Source: Tubiluchus corallicola
Taxonomy: Eukaryota; Priapulida; Priapulimorpha; Priapulimorphida; Tubiluchidae
Assembly: GCA_030141605.1 (NCBI GenBank)
Contig: JAQGDQ010000242.1
Span: 126,001-168,500, forward strand
Length of the DNA stretch: 42,500 nucleotides
Direction: 5' to 3'
Each line of letters begins with the position of its first letter. The stretch's first letter is position 1. Below, one piece after another: positions 1 to 11,714 of this stretch. The notes below the pieces were generated by a model that was not told where the DNA came from, did not search any database, and saw only the letters and a program-made list of their open reading frames with translations. The position numbers and the translations under genes are program-made.

Positions 1-32
1 CTTTCAAAATGCTTTTTATTTTATTTTTTCAG

Positions 33-1740
33 AAAGAGCAACTCAGTTTATAGAAAAGGAAGCAACTAGTGGAAACTCCTTCTTTCTGTTTCTTTCACTT
101 TATCAACCGCACATACCTCAGTTTGCAGGACAATCATACACTGGCAGTAGCATCAGAGGTACACAAAACCCTTTTAATTTTGTACTGGTGAGAGATGTGT
201 GCCCTTTTTAGATTTTCTTTCCCTGGATATGAACAGATCTATCTCAACCTCCATTTGTTTATTAAATTCAGAGAATATAGCAGTCTGTTAATAAATTAGG
301 TGGTATTGGTGATGCCTTATCTGAGATGGATTGGATGGTTGGAGAAGTTCTAGAAACCGTGAAAGCAGCTGGAATTGACGACAATACTTTTGTCTTTTTC
401 ACATCGGACAATGGGTAACTAAGTTTGTTGCATAACATAATCAGATTATGCTCGTAAAATACAAAGTTTCTGCCTTTCAAACATGAGCAAAATGGTTTAA
501 TCAAACTAACAAACCTTGTTTTTGTAAGCATGATTTCCGAGAAAAGCATGTCAAAGCATACCACTCGATATGAAAACTTGACTGTACTAACCCTTTCAGC
601 AGTTAGCACGATTAAGCCAATAGTTTTCGTTGTTTAGCTTTCTCGTTATTGGTAGAAATTCCATCTAATTAATTTGACCAAATTTTAAATAGGTTTTCTA
701 GCTGAAAAGTAGTCTATTTTTTTTAAAACAAATGGTCCTATTTATTTAAACTGGGTTAAATCACAGCTGAAGAGATCCAAGTAATATGCACTACCTTCAC
801 CATGTTAAAAACCATTACCTTAAAATTAGATGAAACCCTAACGAAACTGATTTCAATTGGCTATGTCCATTCCCAGAACTAACGGTAACTGTTTTTTAGT
901 CCAGCCGTAGCATCAGAAACAGAAGGCGGCAATGCCGGCCTGTTCAAGTGCGGTAAAAGTTCCACATACGAGGGAGGTCACAGGGTGCCAGCTATTGCAT
1001 ACTGGCCTACACGCATCGAGCCTGGTAGAACCATAGAGCTAGCAACAACAATGGATATCTTGCCAACGGTAGCCAGTTTAATAGGAAAAGAGGTTCCTGC
1101 TGAAACTGATGGAGTAGATATGTCTGGCATCTTTCTAGAACAACAAACGGTAACTTCACCAAACATGTTATATGTTTTTATTAAATTAAATAAGATGAAT
1201 GGGATATGATTTCATCAGGCTTACTACCTATTCAAAATGGCCGACAAGTTTGCTGTCAAATGTACGCCAGTTTTATTTCCCAATTCACGTACAATATTTC
1301 ATCTGAGTTGACAGTTAACACGAAATTCTCACAATTTTCAGGGTAACAGAGAAACAGTGTATTACTATCCCGCTGAGCCAGATGAGGCATATGGTGTGTT
1401 CGCTGTTCGTTACCAGAACTACAAGGCCCACTTCTATACCCAAGGAGCAGCAGGCGACACAACAAATCCTGACACAGACTGTCTATCAACAGCTGAATTA
1501 ACGTGGCATGACCCACCACTGCTTTATGACTTGGAAAGAGATCCATCGGAGAAGTATGACATATCTGCTACAGATGAAGCAGATGCTATTATTACAACAC
1601 TTAAGCAACTTAAAGAGGAGTTTGACGCTAGCATGATTTGGGGTGCAAGTGAAATGGATAAAGGCAGCGACGACAATGTACAGCCGTGTTGTCAAGAACA
1701 ATGTAGTGGCTCACTTACAACCTGTTGCAAGTGCACTTAA
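33..1740 (+). CDS. ARSA: Arylsulfatase A-like gene, copy 1 (3' part, 5' exons outside window)
   Basis: Sulfate-ester hydrolase of the arylsulfatase A (cerebroside sulfatase) type, expected in the lysosome or secreted. Four exons are visible: 33-158, 300-414, 900-1149 and 1342-1740 (stop TAA). All have AG acceptors and GT donors, and the phases join cleanly. Family landmarks present: QPHIPQFAG (substrate-binding His), FTSDNG (metal-binding Asp-Asn), CGKSSTYEGG with the active-site Lys, and YYYPAEPDEAYGVFAVR. The protein ends in a Cys-rich tail (CC..QC..TCCKCT) that matches the C-terminus of human ARSA. The signal peptide, the Cys modified to formylglycine and the GKWHLG motif would lie on the two exons missing to the left, judged from the complete copy downstream. 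Exon lengths 126, 115 and 250 equal those of that copy. All visible catalytic residues are intact, so this copy is probably active. Which mammalian sulfatase is the strict orthologue is inference. Confidence 0.93.
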
Positions 1741-1756
1741 TCATAGTCTCTTATAG

Positions 1757-1885
1757 TGCGTTCAGATGTAGAGACTTCTCTCACAACTTGTTGCGCAACT
1801 TCTCTCTGGGAGAAGCTGCCAAGCCGTTCACACGTTGCAACAAGTTGCGAGAGAAGTTGCTAAGCTGTTCACACGCCTACAAGTT
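1757..1885. repeat. Inverted repeat / small MITE-like hairpin just after gene copy 1
   Basis: Positions 1775-1794 and 1837-1856 are reverse complements with one mismatch over 20 bp. Short GTTCACACG-type words recur at about 1824 and 1865, so the stretch is also a degenerate direct repeat of roughly 41 bp. It lies in the 3' UTR of the first sulfatase, 17 bases after the stop. It could fold in the transcript. No clear target duplication was seen, so a mobile origin is inference. Confidence 0.55.
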
Positions 1886-1927
1886 AAGAGAATTGTTGCC
1901 AAACCCAAGGCATTAAAAATTAATCAA

Positions 1928-1933
1928 AATAAA
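1928..1933 (+). promoter_or_regulatory. Polyadenylation signal AATAAA, sulfatase copy 1
   Basis: A canonical AATAAA lies about 190 bases after the stop codon at 1740. It is the first such hexamer downstream of this gene. Other A-rich words follow, so the actual cleavage site is uncertain. Confidence 0.5.
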
Positions 1934-2823
1934 CAGCCAACTAGTCGCAGAAAACTTACAAATGTATTTTAAGCCCAAATGTCAGAATATGAACCCAGTG
2001 AAAAATTCAACAAATTGTTTCACAGTTGGTTGAGCAAGACTTATACAGTCTGCACTTAGTTTACTGTGGTTATTGTAACTTTGTATTCGAGGAAAAAGGT
2101 CACTTGGTTATTGCATCAAAATTGGTTATTCATAAAAATGAAATTGTGTAAAAGTAAAAATAAAAAAGGTTTTAAATTTTTTTAAAATCTACTGCAGTTT
2201 GGACATTTATATTTTAGTCTTCTGCACACATACAACAAAAATTTAAACAGTATCTAAAACTTGAAAGTTGACTACCACAGACAAAATTACAATATCATGA
2301 CTTCTGACAGCATCACTGAAGTATAAAAAATACATAAAAATGGCAAGAATGCTTGACAGTACGGGGATAAACTTTGAGACATAATTAGAGTCCCTCAAAA
2401 ATTATGATTCCTTTTCTACTGTAATAGCATCCTAATGACTTTTAACTTTAATTTTTATGATACTTAGGCATGATATAAAGTAATACCAATCAAATAAACA
2501 AACCAATAAAAAAAGTCACACAGTTTGTGCGTTATTTTACAATAAAAACTCGACAGTTTAATTTGACAGGATGATGCATCCTAATACATGCAGGTTAATC
2601 AGGTACCACGAAACTCGCTCATTTCGACAAAGGTGCTCTTTGCATATAATTCAAATACTTTTATTTGATGATATAAAGTAATGTATGGCATCGTGACTTA
2701 TGTTCCAAGTTGGCAAACATAAACCAAGTCATGTGATAGGTCCAGTGACTGTAAGATGTTTGCAAACATGCACAAACAAAACAACAAACCGTGCTAGAAG
2801 CTTAGAACTAGGGAAAGAACTAA
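1934..2823. other. Intergenic spacer and upstream region of sulfatase copy 2
   Basis: AT-rich spacer of about 0.9 kb between the two tandem sulfatases. No exon with sulfatase similarity is visible, so copy 2 begins at its own first exon. A TATAAA at 2672-2677, about 150 bases before the ATG, is the only promoter-like word. It is weak evidence in DNA this AT-rich. Confidence 0.4.
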
Positions 2824-5800
2824 GTGAAGAGCATGGGACACAAACTATTGTCCTGTTTTGTCATTCTGCTGCCCGTCCTCTTAGTGGATGCGGCAAGCAC
2901 CACTCCCAATATCATCATATTGCTTGCTGATGATTTGGGATATGGTGACCTCAGCTATTTTGCGCATCCAATCTCTTCTACACCAAACATTGACAACATG
3001 GCTCAAAATGGACTAGTTTTTACTCAGTTCTATGCAGCCAGCTCAACGTGCACTCCATCCAGGTGAGTATAAAATCTTAATCAGTTAGAAATTGTTAGAC
3101 ATTTTAATCAATTTTATATATTAGAAATTGTGTGGTGAAGTTTTTCTCCTAATGATTTATCTTGCGAACATAAAACTTAGTATAGGAAAAAAGACGAAAC
3201 GAAAATTACTGTTGAAAATATAAAAATTGTAGCATTAATGTGATAAGTTCGACAGCCTCCTGATACAAAATTACAATACAAATGGATAATTTAGGAATCT
3301 GGCTACTTGTTTCAAGACTTAGTACCTGGCACAATGCATTTCAATATACATTAGTGTCTAAGTCTGTTTTGTAATGAGGACAAAGGCAACTTTGAAAATC
3401 GGATCGAAACAATGAAACTTCAGGTGGAAATGATTTGATGAGTGGTGTTGTTGAAGAAAAATACAGGTCTTCCAAGAATAATATTTTGCAATATAATGCA
3501 TACATAATATAAGAAAATTTGATGGCAACTTCATATGCTAATAGTATCCAATTTCTTATTTAAAGGGCATCGATATTAACAGGAAAATATCCAGTAAGAA
3601 GTGGCATTTATCCAGGAGTATTTAACCCTAACAGCGTAGGCGGTTTACCACATGATGAGACAACTATTGCAGAGTTCCTCAAAGACAATGGTTACAGTAC
3701 AAGTTTGGTTGGCAAGTGGCATCTAGGATATGGCGAAAATGGAATGTACTTGCCATATTACCATGGATTTGATGAATACTATGGCATTCCATACTCGCAT
3801 GGCCAGTGTCCTTGTGCCACTTGCTTCTACCCTGATGTTGGCTGTGCAATTAAATGTTGGTCACCAGAAGAAACAGTTCCTTGTCCTCTCATTGACAACA
3901 CAACCATTATACAGCAGCCAGCAGACATGGTAGAATCATCAGAAAAACATCTGAGTAAGTGTCTTTCACTAGTAATCTATGAATGCCAATTTGTGACAGA
4001 GAAAATGGAAATCAAACGTCTCAATGATGTTCTCAGAAATTCAGAAATAAGTTATTCAACTGCAATGAGGAATCCACATATAAGTAAATACTATACCAAA
4101 TGTCGAATGAACTAAGTCTGAATTTTGAGCAGCTACAACTGTCCACATTTTAAATAAACTGATTGTTAATCGAATGACGACATTAAATACTGACCTCATT
4201 CAGAAACATTGTATAATTGTGAGCGATTCCTTAAATTTATTTTCTGTCTACAAAGCAGACACAATTTTACGCACAGATTTGTGTTGTTGTTCTCAGCATA
4301 AACACTACTTTAGTTCTTCTAATAAAATGACAAATTTTCCAGAAAAAGTAACGCAGTTCATTGAGAACGAAACAGCTTATGGGAATCCATTTTTTCTCCT
4401 GTTTTCCCTCTATCAGCCACATGTACCTCAATTTGCCGGGAAAACATTCACTAACAGCAGTGTCAGAGGTATGAATACACTTTTTGTAAAAAGCACATTC
4501 ATTTCTAATGTTCATTAAGTTATGTTGGTTTAAAAAAAGGGAACGAACACAGTTGAAAGCTTGAATTTTAGTTAACTATAGCTTGAAATTATAGCATGAA
4601 TTTTTTTCACAAACAAATGCGATGCAAAGTTATGAAGACCTTCTAAATGTTGACTCATTAGGAGGAATTGGGGATGCGCTGGCTGAAATGGATTGGATAG
4701 TTGGTAAAGTTTTAGAATCAGTTAAAGAAGCTGGAGTTGAGGACAATACTTTCATCTTCTTCACGTCTGACCAAGGGTGAGTGAATTTTTTCCTCTGGAG
4801 TAGAGGACAATACTTTCATCTTCTTCCTGTCTGACCAAGGGTGAGTATATTTGTTCCTGAAAATGCTAGTCAAGCACAATGTTATGTTGCAAGGCAATTT
4901 TCTAAACCAACACTTAAGTAATGTGGACCATGTTTTTCCAGTCCAGCAATAAAATCAGAAACTGAAGGTGGCAATGCAGGACTACTTAAATGTGGAAAAG
5001 GAACAACCTACGAAGGCGGCCATAGAGTACCAGCAATTGCGTATTGGCCCGGTACTATTGAATCTGGTAGAACAATGGAACTAGCTTCTACACTGGACAT
5101 CTTACCAACAATAGCCAGTTTGATAGATAAAGAGCTTCAAGTAGAAAATGATGGATATGATATGTCTGGGATCTTACTAGAGCATGGAGCGGTAAAAATA
5201 TATGTTCATTATCTTGGCTGATCAATTTTTAATAACGTAACTTAAATGCCATGACATCATACAGCACTCTCAGGGTCTTAACACATAGGCATGCTGGGCA
5301 GTTGCTTGGGGGGGGGGCAGTGCACTGCTTTGCCCAGAGGCCTATTATGCTTATAAGATGGCACTGCAGCATCATAATACAAGATGATAATATAAGATAC
5401 AAGATACAAGATAATTTAAGGAAAAATATTTTCTTGTAGTTTACATTCCTAATGAAATTAGTGCCAGTCAAACATCTAACTCAAATCTACACGCGATAAG
5501 CAAGCGAAATATGGCATACTCGACTGAAAAATATAGCTTATTAACAACTGCTTATTAACAATGATCTTCTGCAATTTCAGAGCATAAGAGATACCATGTA
5601 CTACTACCCAGCTGACCCATATGAGCAATACGGTGTGTTTGCTGTCCGTCATCAGCAATACAAGGCCCACTTCTATACTATGGGTGCAAGTGGAGACACA
5701 AATAGCCCAGATCCAGACTGTTTGGAATCAGCCGCACTGACAGAGCATGAAACACCACTAATCTACGACCTACAGAAAGACCCGTCCGAGAAATACGACA

Positions 5801-5988
5801 TATACGACACACTAGATGCTACAGATGATGGGAGGGCAGTTATAGAAGCTCTCAAAGATCTGAAAACGAGTTTTGACGACAGTGTGGTTTGGCGAGAAAG
5901 TGAAATATACAAAGGGTCTGATGACGCCTTACAACCTTGCTGTCGGGAAGCATGCGAGTCAAAGCCAACATGTTGTAGATGCACTTGA
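2824..5988 (+). CDS. ARSA: Arylsulfatase A-like gene, copy 2 (complete, six exons)
   Basis: Exons 2824-3062, 3566-3954, 4343-4468, 4662-4776, 4942-5191 and 5581-5988 join in frame to 508 codons; human ARSA is about 507. The start ATG at 2824 (or the one at 2833) opens a hydrophobic signal peptide of about 24 residues. In order: metal ligands D36-D37 (LLADDLGYGD), sulfatase signature C76-T-P-S-R with C76 the formylglycine precursor, K130 and H132 in GKWHLG, H236 in QPHVPQF, D288-Q289 in TSDQG, and K309 in CGKGTTYEGG. The tail CC..AC..TCCRCT matches ARSA. An Asn-Thr-Thr glycosylation site is visible. The CTPSR codons straddle the exon 1/2 junction. Oddity: position 289, normally the metal-ligand Asn and still Asn in copy 1, is Gln. 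Product: lysosomal or secreted sulfatase; substrate unknown; activity possibly altered. Tandem paralogue of the gene ending at 1740. Confidence 0.95.
4731..4858 (+). repeat. 64-bp tandem duplication of an exon end plus its splice donor
   Basis: Copy one (4731-4794) contains the last part of exon 4 of sulfatase copy 2 and its donor (GT at 4777). Copy two (4795-4858) repeats it with few changes, including a second GTGAGT donor at 4841. Because 64 is not a multiple of three, using the second donor would insert 64 nt and shift the frame. The first donor keeps the frame with exon 5. Confidence 0.9.
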
Positions 5989-6045
5989 ACATGTTGCAGG
6001 CACACAAAAACAACAAGCTGCAAATGCACGCAACAACTGCAGTGA
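5989..6045 (+). other. In-frame Cys-rich extension after the stop of sulfatase copy 2
   Basis: Directly after the TGA at 5986-5988 the same frame stays open for 18 codons to a second TGA at 6043. It begins TCCR and contains SCKCT, echoing the TCCRCT that precedes the stop. This looks like a duplicated tail made untranslated by the first stop, or a read-through extension. No known read-through context is evident. Confidence 0.5.
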
Positions 6046-6816
6046 TTTTATAATTCTATAGGAACTGGTAACTGGAAAGAACATTGTGGTGGAGGATTAT
6101 TGTGGTGGAAAATAATAGTAAAAGGTGGTGTACAGTATTATACTACTCAGGGAAATGATATAAAATATACTTCTGTATTGATTACTTTAGAATAATAGTA
6201 AGTTTTTCGATATCTAGTTCATTTTGTTTGTTATTTTATGCTAAACCAGAAGCATGCATATCTCAGTAGAACATGCATTGTGATTCTTGTTCATGCCATT
6301 ATATAATGCTTTGTTAGGGATATAAAACTTAATGTAGCTTTCTCTGGGAGTGTAACAAATAAATAATTGACTAGTTAATACAAGCAGGTAATTAAATTAA
6401 CAGAATAAAATGTTTTGTCAGGGCTATTTAAATTAAGCTAAAATATGCTGTGCAAAATAATAAAAGACTGTGATTTTGTGCACTGAAAATCGAATTGCAA
6501 GGTTTTATCATTGGTATAATTTTATAGCTACATACAGGCTGAACAAACTTCTTCAAGCAGTTATAGGTGTCTAGTGGCAAATTAGGCTATTGGCAGATTC
6601 TATCTGAAGCAGTCAGCAACACCGAAATGTCATAGCCAGAGTCGCCAAGTCTGCTTTTAATTTACCAAAGCTATAAAAGCATCAGGGCGCTGATCTGAGA
6701 GCAAACGCAACCTGCACAGACTGACCATAAACGCTAATAACCTTTGGGCGAGCATACACGCGGCAGTATGGGCGGGTTGTTTGAAGCCACGCAGTCATGA
6801 AACCTAGTAATGAAGC
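6046..6816. other. 3' UTR and spacer; polyadenylation signal at 6358-6363
   Basis: AATAAA at 6358-6363 lies 370 bases after the stop, with further AATAAA words near 6405 and 6458. No coding exon is visible. The remainder is unremarkable AT-rich spacer leading into the minisatellite. Confidence 0.4.
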
Positions 6817-7497
6817 CACTGGTGGTGCTCAAAGTTCCGTGGGGGATTGTCACTCATTGCATAATCCGTCTTACCCAATGGACAACCATGTACTGGTGGT
6901 GCTCACGGTTCTGTGGGTGATTGTCACTCATTGCATAATCCGTATTACCCAATGGACAACCATGTACTGGTGGTGCTCACGGTTCTGTGGGGTATTGTCA
7001 CTCATTGCATAATCCAAGTCTTACCCAATAGACAACCATGCACTGGTGGTGCTCACGGTTCTGTGGGGGATTGTCACTCATTGCATAATCCGTCGTACCC
7101 AATGGACAACCATGTACTGGTGGTGCTCACGGTTCTGTGGGGTATTGTCACTCATTGCATAATCCAAGTCTTACCCAATAGACAACCATGCACTGGTGGT
7201 GCTCACGGTTCTGTGGGGGATTGTCACTCATTGCATAATCCGTCGTACCCAATGGACAACCATGCACTGGTGGTGCTCACGGTTCTGTGGGTGATTGTCA
7301 CTCATTGCATATTCCAAGTCTTACCCAATGTACAACCATGTACTGGTGGTGCTCACGGTTCTGTGGGTGATTGTCACTCATTGCATATTCCAAGTATTAC
7401 CCAATGAACAACCATGCACTGGTGGTGCTCACGGTTCTGTGGGTGATTGTCACTCATTGCATATTCCAAGTATTACCCAATGGACAACCATGCAGAT
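6817..7497. repeat. Minisatellite, nine units of 74-76 bp
   Basis: The marker GGTGGTGCTC recurs at 6821, 6895, 6969, 7045, 7119, 7195, 7269, 7345 and 7421, giving spacings of 74 or 76. Several units alternate 74 and 76, making a 150-bp higher-order unit (units starting at 6969 and 7119 are almost identical over 150 bp). Because 150 is divisible by three, one forward frame stays open for 164 codons (6913-7407). I read this as a by-product of the repeat rather than a gene. Confidence 0.95.
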
Positions 7498-9154
7498 AAT
7501 GCAATTAACATTTTTACGGAAGATATCCCAAAGCGATGAATAGAGGCGTCTAAAAAATAACTCCCCTTCAAAAGCTTAGGGAGTGGCTGGCTAAAAGTGA
7601 ATGGAAAACACGCTAAGATTACAAAAACTGCCCTGCGGGACAATTTATGTATTTTGCAAATATTCCAATTTCTCGAACGCGCGCAATGTCGTAAATTCGA
7701 CGTTTTTAAGATTGCCTTGAAGATCATAATTCCAGATGATGATCGGCGTTGAAAAATGCGAAACACGGCTGCGAATTCACTACAAATGTGAACTGAAAGC
7801 ATCAAGTCGTGAAATGAAGGACAGGACAGAGGTCTGACCACTGAAGGACACTGATGGAATGAACTCATAATTAATGAGTTTTTGATGAAATTAATCCTAA
7901 GTTTCATTGCATCTTATGCTTGAAATATATGGATGCTCAGCTTGTTATCTTGAGCAGGAGGAAGAATATATGAGAAAAAGGGGAGTAAACCAGAATTTGA
8001 AAAACGTACTCTAGGATTCGAAATTTAATGCCATAACCACTATGCACATGGCAATGAATTTGTAATTCAGAGGTTTTTGTTCAAACCCAGGTTGAAACTC
8101 AACTTTTTCACTGTACTGTCTTTAGATAAAATTTTGGACGAAAAATTCAGTAGTTGCGGGTTTATTCTAACACTAATTAGTAATCGAGAAATTAGGATTA
8201 CAAATATTAATGACACACATTATTAAATGTACATCAAAGAAAGCCTATAATGATTCAAATCGGCAAAAATAGTGAAAAGTTTCACATGACAAATCCTGTT
8301 TTTTCGATCGCCTCCTAAACAAACATCTTATTTTACGAAGTATTTGTTCAAGTTCATGTAGACTGATCCTTGACATTTCTACAGGCAGGATGCTGTGAAC
8401 TTAGAAGAAATTACAACCGCGTGTAATCAACACAAAACAAACTTGCTTATTTATCATAGTCACCTAAAGCTGTAAGGAGACATTTATCAAACTCAGACTA
8501 TAACTCTTTGCATATCAGTCAACTCACACAGTTACCCAATACTTTATACATTGTGTAACTCAATGCATATTCACGCAGCGTATATAGGGTGGCGCGAAAA
8601 GATGTGCCAAACTTCTGATCACGATACTATAAGAAGAAAATAATGGAATCGTTTGAAAATTACCACGCCGATCTTACAGACGTTCATGTGTTAAACTCAA
8701 AAATTTTAGTTGCTTCTTTAAGAATTGTCCAAAACTACAGAAGTTTCACATCAACAAGTCAAAACATAAATACCGGAAAAAACTGTGTCACTGTTGTTAC
8801 CAAATTCACAGCAAGTACTCTATATATGCCCGTTAATTTCAGTGCAAACTAAACGAAGACAATCCTTCCGTAAGCTGACACAATTTCCCACTTCTTCAAG
8901 GCGTCCCTGCACTCAACATTTTTGCCTTTAGTTGCTTTGCATCAAACGGTTTTGTGCGACCATTGTACACTTTTTGTTGAAGGGAATTCCAGGTACGATA
9001 AGCTAAAGAATCAAGTCATTTTTTTCTTGGCCACAAATCTTTATTAGTGCTTTATGTTCTTTGGTGAAAGCCAAGACGTAAACACGGTCATTTCTTTAAT
9101 GTTTTATTGCCATGTAGTGAGTACTTTACACGTCAATGTGGCTGTTGTTCAGTT
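7498..9154. other. Gene-free spacer with tRNA-like (SINE head) remnants
   Basis: No exon with convincing borders was found. Around 8009-8056, read on the minus strand, the bases resemble a tRNA-derived SINE head with a degenerate B box. Another B-box-like word lies at 8079-8090 on the plus strand. An open frame at 8643-8849 has no recognisable content. Confidence 0.35.
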
Positions 9155-9162
9155 GATGATTA

Positions 9163-9653
9163 CAGGCCCTATTTCAGGGGGGGGGGGGTAAGTAGGGATA
9201 CTTCCCCGGGACCTCACCCTCCAGGGAGGGGGGCCTCGCGCCGAGGTAACATTTTTTTGCTTTATGCGAACATACTGCCTCTTGCCGCACGAGCGCCGTT
9301 TGCCTTGTGCGGCTCGGTGCCGATGTTCAGCTGTTTTCAATTTCGGAATTTCTAACACAGGCTTGTGCGGAAGCGAGAGTACGGTATTACATATTGCAAA
9401 GATGTTGTTTTTGATTTGACTATTTGACAAGTATTAAGGACTGGTCTTGAGAATAAAGCAATTTTTCTTTCAATTGTTCTTTCCTTTAACAACTGTATAA
9501 CTCCATATTTTCTCTTCGAAAATGCTTCTCCGACGTTCTAGCAGTTCAAAATTTTTTTGGGCGCCAACCATGGTGGCGCCCGCCTCCCCCCCCGGGGGGG
9601 GGGCCTCACACGCCCCACTTCCCCGGGCCTCGCTTAAGCTGAAATAGGCCTTG
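9163..9653. mobile_element. Non-autonomous hAT-type MITE (491 bp)
   Basis: Terminal inverted repeats: the left end reads CAGGCCCTATTTCAG and the right end, reversed, CAAGGCCTATTTCAG. The element is flanked on both sides by the 8-bp direct repeat GATGATTA (9155-9162 and 9654-9661), the target-site length of hAT transposons. No transposase is encoded. The interior is much more GC-rich than its surroundings, with long G runs (from 9176) and a C8-G11 block near 9583-9603. It presumably moved using a hAT transposase encoded elsewhere. Confidence 0.85.
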
Positions 9654-9661
9654 GATGATTA

Positions 9662-11714
9662 TATGACATATACCTGACACTGTCCCGGCATTTAATTTTT
9701 TAACATGCAAACGTTTTTAGTGACAAAAAGCCGCTAAAACTACAAACCTGTAACTTTTACAGCTAAAAGATAATTCACTGTATCAAGCTGAGGAATTTCA
9801 ACATTGTAGGAATTAGACACTTTCACAGCTGACATTAATGAGCCAAATTTCGGCACACTTTTTATACGCTACCTCATATATAACCAATGCATTGCACTAG
9901 TGTTGACATATTAAATACCTGTGTGCATCATCTAATTAACTCGCCTTAATTACTTACTTACCTCACGTCATTGCATCATCAATTAATTTACCTTCTCGTT
10001 CACGTCTTCTGCTCCTACGCCATATTGTTTAACTGATTAGAACTTTCTGCACTAACATTCCATCCATACCAACTGCTCGAACCTTTGACTTATTTAAAAT
10101 ATATTATACTGTACTGCACTTTTCTCTACACCCCCCCCCCCTCCCAACATACTGCCCCTCGGGTGCGCGTTACCCTCATCGAACTTGCACTTAGCTGACA
10201 CAGAAGCCAGCAAGAATTGATCAGGACGTACCATAATCACCCGGTTATGTCTGGAGACTTTAGATGTAATCCAGTTATCTGCTAATTTATCCCTAAGAAT
10301 TGAATTAATGTATTTGACCAAATCAGTAATTACTGGGGTACTGATTGCCTGGGTGGTACCAAAATGCTGTACTAGTAACTAGGAAACCGCATAGCAATGG
10401 TATAATAGTATCTACAGCAGCTGCCGAAATTAATTTCATTGTTACAGTAACGGGATTTCAAGTTAGCCCTCAAGAGTTTTTAATGCAAATTTCACTACAT
10501 TCTAAAGGCTTATTCACATTCATCAGCAATTGGCGTGCGGAATTTGTGTTTTATACGGCAATGCACAGATCTTTTGTTGATTTTTTTATTAAGACGAACC
10601 TCCCAGGTGTTTCGCACATTCTGGATGAATACCGACACGCCCTAGTAAGTAAGTAAGTATCTTTATTTATCACCTTTTTTACAAGAAAAACACAGAGCAT
10701 GAAATGATAATATGATACAAAGTGACAAGATTATTAAATGAATAAATTATCTGAGTTAATGATGATCAAGTGATTGGTGAAAGGGTGGCGAAAAACTGAA
10801 AGTTACCAAAGTCAACCACCCTGTAAGGAATGTTGCTATTAGTAATATGCGCAGTTATCTTGACGAAGATTTCAGAATAAGGTGTGTAAAACTATTGAGA
10901 TTAAGTTTAAATTTGAACATAAAAACTATAAAACTAAGAAAAACTATAATTTTCATTAGCACAAAAAATGCTCGCTTGGCGGCGACAGCATCGCAATCTT
11001 TTTCCTAGAAATCACGAAAAATCTCCTCCTTCAGGACGGGCATAATTCAGTCAAAGCTTTTAGCGTTTTCATAGTGAAGCAGGCAGTGACAAATAACGCG
11101 CTGACTGACGCACATTCAAACAATAATGCCTGCAAAGAAATTTCACACATATGACAGCTCTATCCTGAATAAATTACTAGATGATTGAAAACAAAAAAGC
11201 CTCAGTTATGGTAATGAATGCACGCATAACATTACTATGAATTCAAACTTAGTCAAAACTGACAAAGGGTCTAGACGTCATCCCAAATGACAAGAAAAAT
11301 CTGGCAAGGAAAATGGAAATATCTGGTACAAACATTAGAACTAAGTAAAAACAATCAAGCGCTTAAAGCCAAATCATGGCATCTTCAACAACACTTTCAA
11401 TCACAGGAACCATGCTGACCTTCCAATGTAAATTTTGAAGCTGGCTGTCACGCGAGAAACGCAGATTTTTGATAATGTTGGTGAGCATATGTAATCTGAA
11501 ATCCCCATTCAGCTTGTGGTGTGTTAGCCTAATGTTCACTAAGCCTGCACAAATCATAAAAATAGTTTAATTTGCATTAAGAGAAATGCCAGTAGATTTA
11601 TTAATAACCAAGCTTTAAAAGAAGACCAGACGATTTTTCATATACTACCCCATCTTCAAGTCTGATAAAAAGTCTGATTTAACACAATTAATATTGGAAA
11701 ACCATTTCTGATAA
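9662..11714. other. Gene-free spacer with short homopolymer and TAAG repeats
   Basis: Contains a poly-C tract near 10131 and a TAAG/GTAA microsatellite followed by a CTTTATTT word near 10645-10675, a motif common at ends of invertebrate interspersed repeats. The forward frame at 10345-10656 has no recognisable domain. No supported gene. Confidence 0.35.

Noticed and set aside
33-5988. Recent horizontal transfer of bacterial sulfatases
   Set aside because: Both copies have five or more conserved-phase introns, a signal peptide (copy 2) and an ARSA-type Cys-rich tail, all typical of animal genes.
6913-7407. 164-codon open frame as a repeat-protein gene
   Set aside because: It exists only because the repeat period sums to a multiple of three. 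No start context, splice context or protein-like composition.
6817-7497. Regularly spaced repeats suggesting a CRISPR array
   Set aside because: The whole 74-76 bp unit is repeated with no unique spacers, and the locus is in an animal genome. It is a minisatellite.
9107-9430. Open frames on both strands in the GC-rich patch
   Set aside because: They lie within the hAT-type MITE, which is noncoding.
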